This document shows, in pieces, positions 6,186 to 10,899 of a stretch of 10,899 nucleotides of DNA. The position numbers and the translations under genes are program-made. This stretch comes from Planctomycetaceae bacterium TMED10 (GTDB taxonomy: Bacteria > Planctomycetota > Planctomycetia > Pirellulales > UBA7805), in contig NHBP01000051.1 of NCBI GenBank assembly GCA_002168195.1, forward strand, positions 82,393-93,291. Direction: 5' to 3'. The notes under the pieces are model-generated. The model made no database searches and was not told where the DNA came from. It saw only the letters and a program-made list of their open reading frames with translations. The stretch's first letter is position 1; each line of letters begins with the position of its first letter.

Positions 6186-7316
6186 ATGACGCATATTTCA
6201 GTGGATCCTGATGGACTCGATGAGTACTCTGTCGTGTTTACCAGTCGTTCGGTTAATCACATGTCTCGGATTTTCTGTGAAGCAATGTGTGATATATCGA
6301 CCTCACTGAAAAAGACTTATGCGGCTGATTCGGTTGCCATTGTTCCCGGAGGCGGCACCTATGGAATGGAGGCAATTGCGAGGTTATTCGGAAATGGGGT
6401 TAAGTGCTTGATATTGCAGAACGGTTGGTTTAGTTATCGCTGGCAGCAAATTTTGGAAACCGGTAGCATTTCCAGTGATGTCATAATTATGCATGCCACG
6501 TACGAAGCACGTGACGGAATAGATAAGTATAGACCAGTCGAGATTAACGACGTTGTGCAATCCATCTTGGTTGAGAAACCGGAAGTCGTTTTTGCACCAC
6601 ACGTGGAGACGTCTAGTGGGGTTTTGCTACCGGATGATTATCTGACACAAGTCTCTAGCGCTGTTCACTCTTATGGCGGAATATTAGTACTCGACTGTAT
6701 TGCCAGTGGTGCGCAGTGGGTTGATATGAAGTGTATCGGCGTGGACGTTCTTATTACAGCACCGCAAAAGGGCTGGAGTAGCACACCCTGTGCTGCGGCC
6801 GTCCTGTTATCGGAGCATGCCGGGGCAATCGCCTCATCGCTTAAAAGTTCCAGTTTCAGCTGCGATTTAAATAAGTGGCTTTTTATTATGCGTGAGTATG
6901 AAGCAGGCAGATATGCGTATCACGCCACTATGCCGACCGACGGACTAATGCAATTTCGCGATGCAATTGTCGAGACCCGGAAGGTTGGGATAGAGGCGTT
7001 GCGATGTGCGCAGCAAGAACTCGGCGGAAAAATACGGGCGATGTTGACCCGCGCCGGTTTTATCAGTATCGCCGCGGAAGGTTTTCAAAGCGAATCGGTC
7101 ATTGTGTGTCATACGGATCAAGCTGAAATAAAAAATGGATCGCTGTTCGCCCAGGTTGGCGTGCAAGTCGCGGGCGGTGTCCCTTTGATGTGTGGCGAAC
7201 CAGAGGGTTTCTCCACATTTCGTATCGGATTATTTGGCCTGGATAAATTAACAAACATTGACGCTACGGTGGAACGACTTGAGCACGCGATTAAGGACGT
7301 TGTCGCGATTGTGTAG
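6186..7316 (+). CDS. Class V PLP aminotransferase (alanine-glyoxylate/serine-pyruvate type)
   Basis: This 376-aa protein is a fold-type I, class V aminotransferase of the serine-pyruvate/alanine-glyoxylate group (COG0075 type). Visible motifs are the phosphate-binding loop PGGGTYGME (54-62), HVETSSG (139-145), VLDCIASG with the PLP-ring Asp170, APQKGWS with the Schiff-base Lys195, and FRIGLFG with Arg346, the likely substrate carboxylate anchor. Relatives move an amino group between small amino acids (Ala, Ser, 2-aminoethylphosphonate) and oxo-acids such as glyoxylate or pyruvate; the true substrates here cannot be read. It is full length, cytosolic, and has only a weak ribosome site (GGATGA), part of a possible leader hairpin. 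A C-S lyase gene follows after 36 bp, so they are probably co-transcribed. Confidence 0.92.
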   Translation: MTHISVDPDGLDEYSVVFTSRSVNHMSRIFCEAMCDISTSLKKTYAADSVAIVPGGGTYGMEAIARLFGNGVKCLILQNGWFSYRWQQILETGSISSDVIIMHATYEARDGIDKYRPVEINDVVQSILVEKPEVVFAPHVETSSGVLLPDDYLTQVSSAVHSYGGILVLDCIASGAQWVDMKCIGVDVLITAPQKGWSSTPCAAAVLLSEHAGAIASSLKSSSFSCDLNKWLFIMREYEAGRYAYHATMPTDGLMQFRDAIVETRKVGIEALRCAQQELGGKIRAMLTRAGFISIAAEGFQSESVIVCHTDQAEIKNGSLFAQVGVQVAGGVPLMCGEPEGFSTFRIGLFGLDKLTNIDATVERLEHAIKDVVAIV

Positions 7317-7352
7317 TGAAACGTTCCAGTTAAATGGATCGCTGAGACAAAT

Positions 7353-8516
7353 ATGGCCTCATACGACTTCGAACGATTGCCCGATCGATGCAATACAGGT
7401 TCCATTAAATGGGATCGTTACAGGGATCGGCCTATCCTTCCGATGTGGGTGGCGGACATGGATTTTCGTTCTCCCCCGGAAGTCGAAAACGCCTTAAAAG
7501 AACGTGTGGCTCATGGCGTTTACGGTTACACTAACGCGACAAAAGAAGCCATAGATGCCGTATGTCAATACATGAGTGCGATACATGGCGTACGCGTTTC
7601 AGAGGATTGGCTATTATGGACTCCAGGTCTGGTGCCAGCTCTTAATACCGCCGCACGCGCTTTTTGCGGCTCCGGTGATTCGGTGCTAACGACCGTGCCG
7701 ATCTACCCCCCTTTTCTCACGGCTCCACGGTACCAGAACCGTGAATTAATTACCGTGCCGTTGGAGAACAGGGACGGCAAATATTTTTATGACTGGGATG
7801 CTTTGGAAGCATCGGTTACCCCAATGACACGTGTTTTTTTCTTATGCAACCCACATAATCCTGTGGGTCGGGTATGGTCCCTCGAGGAGTTGAAGCAAGT
7901 CGTTCAATTCTGCAAAAAAAACGATCTGATTTTAGTGTCCGACGAAATTCACTGTGATCTAATATTAGATGATCGACGTCATCATCACACAGCATTAAAT
8001 GTGGATCCTTGGGTTCACGAAAACGGCGTGACTCTGCTGTCGCCAAGTAAGACCTATAATCTTTGCGGCCTGGCTTGTAGTTTCGTGATCATTCCAGATC
8101 ATCGGTTGCGTAAATTGTTTCACCGCTCTATGCGAGGCTTATTTAATGAGCTGAATTGTCTAGGTTACGCTGCGTGTGCAGCGGCTTATCAATCTGGTGC
8201 CGCATGGCGAGAAGAGTTAATAGGCATACTTCGCCGTAACTACACGGAGGTTTTAGAGTTTACGCAGGCCGAGATGCCAAAGATTCGAGTCACTCCCCTA
8301 GAGGCAACCTATCTGGCATGGCTCGACATACGATCTCTGCAATTGCATCACCCGCGAACGCATTTTGAAAAACACGGCGTTGGTTTGAGCGATGGAACTG
8401 AATTTGGCGTTCCAGGATTTGTGCGTCTGAATTTTGGGTGCCCCCCAGCTCGATTACGGGAAGCGCTCGAGCGGATGAAGGTAGCCTACGACGACAGTAA
8501 ATGCTTTCAAGATTAG
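7353..8516 (+). CDS. patB: MalY/PatB-family cystathionine beta-lyase (C-S lyase)
   Basis: This 387-aa protein is a fold-type I PLP enzyme of the MalY/PatB group, normal in length. It has the diagnostic MWVADMDF (31-38), VYGYT (56-60), CNPHNPVG (165-172), SDEIHCDL with Asp197, SPSKTYN with Schiff-base Lys233, and FVRLNFGCP with Arg368. These enzymes beta-eliminate cystathionine or cysteine conjugates to pyruvate, ammonia and a thiol; some members act as aminotransferases. The product pyruvate could feed the neighbouring aminotransferase or be reduced by the convergent hydroxyacid dehydrogenase, but this link is inferred. The start at ATG 7353 gives the usual MASYDFE...DR N-terminus. GAGA upstream is a weak ribosome site. 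The stop codon is 9 bp from that of the convergent gene, and no terminator hairpin is visible between them. Confidence 0.93.
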   Translation: MASYDFERLPDRCNTGSIKWDRYRDRPILPMWVADMDFRSPPEVENALKERVAHGVYGYTNATKEAIDAVCQYMSAIHGVRVSEDWLLWTPGLVPALNTAARAFCGSGDSVLTTVPIYPPFLTAPRYQNRELITVPLENRDGKYFYDWDALEASVTPMTRVFFLCNPHNPVGRVWSLEELKQVVQFCKKNDLILVSDEIHCDLILDDRRHHHTALNVDPWVHENGVTLLSPSKTYNLCGLACSFVIIPDHRLRKLFHRSMRGLFNELNCLGYAACAAAYQSGAAWREELIGILRRNYTEVLEFTQAEMPKIRVTPLEATYLAWLDIRSLQLHHPRTHFEKHGVGLSDGTEFGVPGFVRLNFGCPPARLREALERMKVAYDDSKCFQD

Positions 8517-8525
8517 ACTCACCTG

Positions 8526-9515
8526 CTAGCAATCAACCACCGGGTACGGTAATGACTGGCTCATAATCCCTGCCGATAAATTGGCCATTGCCATTTTAGT
8601 CATCCATTCCCGATCCTCAATTGTTGCAGTCCCAATGTGCGGTAACATGAGGCAATTGTCCGCACTGTACAATGCTGATGTAATCTCAGGCTCATTTTCA
8701 TAGACATCCAGGCCAGCTCCTCGAATATCACCCTCCACCAGCGCCTTCGCTAAAGCCCTCTCATCAATCACGCCCCCGCGCGATGTGTTGACGATGATGC
8801 TGTTCTTTTTCATTTGCCTGAGCTGTTGGTGCCCGATTAGATGATGCGTCGCTTCGTTGAGGGGAACGTGAAGTGATACGACATCCGCCTCACAGAGGCC
8901 CTGGTCGAGTGAAACCCTCTTGCCATGGTAAGGTGCTGCTTCGAGTGCAGGCTTAGCAGATCGAGCGGTGTAGAGAATGTCCATGTTCCATCCCAGAGCG
9001 CGGCGGGCAACTGCGGTTCCGATTCTTCCTGCGCCTACGATAAAAAGTTTCTTTCCAAAAAGTCTGTGTCCATATTGATCTCCAGGCGTGATGCCCCGCC
9101 ATTGTTTGTTGTGAACTAACTGCGTTGCTCGCGTAAGATTTCGGTTGACACCCAAAATAAGCAGCCAAGCCACATCGGCCGTAGGTTCTGTTGTTGCGTC
9201 CGGAGTAATCCCCACCGCAATCCCGCGCTCTGCAGCCGACAAAATATCCACGTAATCAAACCCGACCGAGTAGCAACTAATCACCCGCAGTTCCGGTCCC
9301 GCGGAATCAAAAATCTCTTCGTTGATCGGTCCGTCCGCAGGCGTCACAACCAAGCCGGCTGCGCCTGCAACCTGCCTCTGAAGTTGAGGCCTGGGAAGCA
9401 CCGTACGATCAGATTGCATCCATATTTCTGTAGATTCCGGTTGCTTCAGATATTGCAGCGGACCTCCGGGCAACGGATAGGTGATGACAATTTTACGCTT
9501 CGGCATGGGACGCAT
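8526..9515 (-). CDS. D-2-hydroxyacid dehydrogenase (glyoxylate/hydroxypyruvate reductase-like)
   Basis: This 329-aa protein belongs to the D-isomer-specific 2-hydroxyacid dehydrogenases. The substrate-loop SVGFDYVD is at 83-90. The Rossmann motif is GAGRIG (151-156). The catalytic triad is Arg236 in NTSRGGVID, Glu265 in ENEPE and His283 in LPHIGTAT. The second beta-strand ends in YTARS with Arg175, which in the glyoxylate/hydroxypyruvate reductase subgroup favours NADPH. It should reduce a 2-oxo acid such as glyoxylate, hydroxypyruvate or pyruvate to the D-hydroxy acid in the cytosol. The start may be Met1 or Met4; neither has a clear ribosome site. It converges with the C-S lyase and is divergent from the DUF3050 gene, sharing a 204-bp intergenic region with it. 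Confidence 0.92.
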   Translation of the reverse strand: MRPMPKRKIVITYPLPGGPLQYLKQPESTEIWMQSDRTVLPRPQLQRQVAGAAGLVVTPADGPINEEIFDSAGPELRVISCYSVGFDYVDILSAAERGIAVGITPDATTEPTADVAWLLILGVNRNLTRATQLVHNKQWRGITPGDQYGHRLFGKKLFIVGAGRIGTAVARRALGWNMDILYTARSAKPALEAAPYHGKRVSLDQGLCEADVVSLHVPLNEATHHLIGHQQLRQMKKNSIIVNTSRGGVIDERALAKALVEGDIRGAGLDVYENEPEITSALYSADNCLMLPHIGTATIEDREWMTKMAMANLSAGIMSQSLPYPVVDC

Positions 9516-9609
9516 CGTGTGGTGAGACTTGGATTGGCGAAGCAGAGGAACCGGTATCTAGCGACCATTGCCCAGATTCAAATGAACAGACTGAAAACAA
9601 AAAAATCTG

Positions 9610-9639
9610 TGTCCATTAATTCGCAGTATTGCCTATAAT
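9610..9639 (+). promoter_or_regulatory. Probable promoter of the DUF3050-DoxX operon
   Basis: A perfect TATAAT (9634-9639) lies 18 bp after a weak TGTCCA (9610-9615). Transcription would start near 9646, giving a leader of about 74 nt. The poor -35 suggests activator dependence or weak basal activity. Confidence 0.5.
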
Positions 9640-9644
9640 ACAGC

Positions 9645-9668
9645 GTTGCTCCAGGGTCTAACGGACGA
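9645..9668 (+). promoter_or_regulatory. Shared leader element GTTGCT...TAACGGACGA
   Basis: GTTGCT (9645-9650) and TAACGGACGA (9659-9668) recur upstream of the aminotransferase gene as GTTGCT (6150-6155) and TAACGGATGA (6169-6178). The half-site spacing is 8 nt here and 13 nt there. This could reflect a common regulator; chance is not excluded. Confidence 0.25.
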
Positions 9669-9719
9669 CACTCCCAACATATTGGCCATTATTTAAGCGA
9701 AATTTAACCAGGTTCTATT

Positions 9720-10520
9720 ATGAGTCGCACCATTTCGGAAATAAGTGATTCCCTTGCTCCCATGCGGGCACAATTGATCAATCATCCAATCTATAGCCAT
9801 ATGTCCGAGTTACGGCACGTGCAGTTGTTTATGGAGCATCATGTCTATGCAGTGTGGGATTTCATGTCATTGCTGAAAGCACTTCAGCGGAAATTTGGTT
9901 GTTTTCAGTTACCCTGGACACCGTCGGCCAACCCTGCGGCGGTTCGCCTCCTGAATGAGATCGCCGTATGCGAGGAAAGTGATGATGATGGCCGCGGGGG
10001 ATATAGTAGCCACTTTGCCATGTACCGCAACGCCATGACGGCAGCAGGGGCTTCAACGGTATCTATTGATCACTTGGTTGACTATGCAATAAGATTTCCA
10101 GGGCAACGACCAAACTTTGACTCTCTCGATGTATCCGACTCAGTTTCGTTATTTATGTCATCAACGTTTGATGTCATTGACCGTAATGATACGATTGAAA
10201 TGGCGGCAACCTTTCTTTACGGTCGAGAAGACCTGTTGCCCGAATTATTTACCAAAATTGTCGCTGAAGTTTCCCGCGAATATTCGGGCGATCTTGATGA
10301 TTTTGTTTATTATTTGGATCGTCACATCGAGGTTGACGAAGGGCATCACGGTCCAGCGGCGGTGCGCTTGCTCGAGTTAATTTGCGAGGGAAATCGGAAG
10401 CGTGTTGAGAGGGCCCACGATGCAGCCGTTCATGCACTTCAGGCTCGAATTCGACTGTGGGATGAAATATTGGCTGAATATAAACGCTATTCCAACGAAA
10501 CGAACAAACGGTTAGTTTAA
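9720..10520 (+). CDS. DUF3050 protein, heme-oxygenase-like fold (possible diiron oxidase)
   Basis: This 266-aa protein matches the DUF3050 family by several blocks: NHPIYSHM (21-28), FMEHHVYAVWDFMSLLKALQ (37-56), NEIAVCEESD (79-88), SHFAMY (97-102), YGREDLLPELF (167-177) and RHIEVDEGHHGP (201-212). DUF3050 is placed with heme-oxygenase-like proteins, several of which are diiron oxidases (UndA, BesC, SznF types). The carboxylate/His clusters Glu39-His40-His41, Glu85-Glu86-His98 and His202-Glu204-Asp206-His209-His210 could supply two metal sites. Which residues bind metal cannot be settled here. The protein is all-helical in appearance, cytosolic and full length. AGG lies 7 nt before ATG, and a TATAAT promoter lies upstream. 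A DoxX gene follows after 38 bp. Family call is firm; the reaction is unknown. Confidence 0.85.
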   Translation: MSRTISEISDSLAPMRAQLINHPIYSHMSELRHVQLFMEHHVYAVWDFMSLLKALQRKFGCFQLPWTPSANPAAVRLLNEIAVCEESDDDGRGGYSSHFAMYRNAMTAAGASTVSIDHLVDYAIRFPGQRPNFDSLDVSDSVSLFMSSTFDVIDRNDTIEMAATFLYGREDLLPELFTKIVAEVSREYSGDLDDFVYYLDRHIEVDEGHHGPAAVRLLELICEGNRKRVERAHDAAVHALQARIRLWDEILAEYKRYSNETNKRLV

Positions 10521-10558
10521 TAGCATCTTTCCCTTAGTTTTTCCGACAAGGTGATCCG

Positions 10559-10899
10559 ATGTGTAAACAAACAGCCGGTTTGCTGGCGCTTCTGGGGCGC
10601 GTTGCAATCTGCGCCATATTTTTTCTGAGCGCAGTCGCTAATAAAATTCCGAACTTTCAAAAAGTATCAGACCACATGGCGGACAAGGGCATCCCGGCCG
10701 CGGGGTTTGCACTCGTCCTGGCAATCGCGCTGCTGTTGCTGGGAAGTATTTCCGTTGTCATCGGTTTCAAGGCGAGGTGGGGCGCCCTACTGTTGTTTGT
10801 CTTTTTAGTTTTAGCCACATTCTATTTCCATGATTTCTGGAATATGGACGGCGAAAGTTTGCGCGTGCAGCAAATTATGTTTATGAAAAACGTGTCACT
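10559..10899 (+). CDS. DoxX-family membrane protein (3' end cut off by window)
   Basis: The reading frame starts at ATG 10559 with AAGGTGAT just upstream and stays open to the window end (113 codons). It begins MCKQTAGLLALLGRVAICA and shows the DoxX pattern: a first membrane helix ending FFLSAVANKI, a short loop with KGIP, a second helix (ALVLAIALLLLGSISVVIG), FKARWGALLLFV as a third helix, TFYFHDFW, then VQQIMFMKNVS, the usual start of the last helix. DoxX-like proteins are four-helix inner-membrane proteins; some are quinone-linked oxidoreductase subunits, but most have unknown roles. It lies 38 bp past the DUF3050 gene and is probably co-transcribed. About one helix should be missing. Confidence 0.88.
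   Translation, partial: MCKQTAGLLALLGRVAICAIFFLSAVANKIPNFQKVSDHMADKGIPAAGFALVLAIALLLLGSISVVIGFKARWGALLLFVFLVLATFYFHDFWNMDGESLRVQQIMFMKNVS

Noticed and set aside
8517..8525. Bidirectional terminator between the convergent C-S lyase and dehydrogenase genes
   Set aside because: Only 9 bp separate the stops and no hairpin or T-run is visible there.

Overview
The window is about 10.9 kb of gene-dense bacterial chromosome of mid GC content with no RNA genes, insertion sequences, CRISPR arrays or phage genes that I can see. Several traits suggest a Gram-negative bacterium, perhaps of the Planctomycetota/Verrucomicrobiota (PVC) group. These are a soluble FHA-Ser/Thr kinase, a secreted single-domain fasciclin protein, a secreted protein ending in a PEP-CTERM-like tail, and conserved proteins typical of environmental bacteria. 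The taxonomic call is inference only.

Positions 1-6000 are read almost wholly on the minus strand. From right to left the genes are: a conserved 128-aa hypothetical protein and a DEDDy 3'-5' exonuclease (5991 to 4745, probably one operon with a promoter near 6034-6062); a 376-bp gene-free gap with a 20-bp dyad and a hairpin; an FHA plus Ser/Thr protein kinase (4368 to 3022) whose alpha-C glutamate is replaced by alanine; a secreted fasciclin-domain protein (2775 to 2284) with a clear promoter, Shine-Dalgarno site and intrinsic terminator; a secreted protein of unknown function whose start codon directly follows that terminator; a gamma-glutamylcyclotransferase-like protein; and an M23-like secreted beta-barrel protein lacking the usual HxH motif.

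Positions 6186-10899 hold a metabolic block. A class V aminotransferase and a MalY/PatB-type C-S lyase lie in tandem on the plus strand. A glyoxylate/hydroxypyruvate-reductase-like D-2-hydroxyacid dehydrogenase converges on them with 9 bp between stop codons. Divergent from the dehydrogenase, a DUF3050 protein (heme-oxygenase-like fold, possible diiron oxidase) is followed closely by a DoxX-family membrane protein cut off by the window edge. Two PLP enzymes, a 2-oxo-acid reductase and a putative diiron oxidase side by side are the best candidate here for an undescribed pathway, perhaps amino-acid or sulfur-amino-acid conversion. Both plus-strand operons also share a GTTGCT...TAACGGAYGA element in their leaders. 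That the genes form one pathway is inference; the sequence shows only the families, their adjacency and the shared element.
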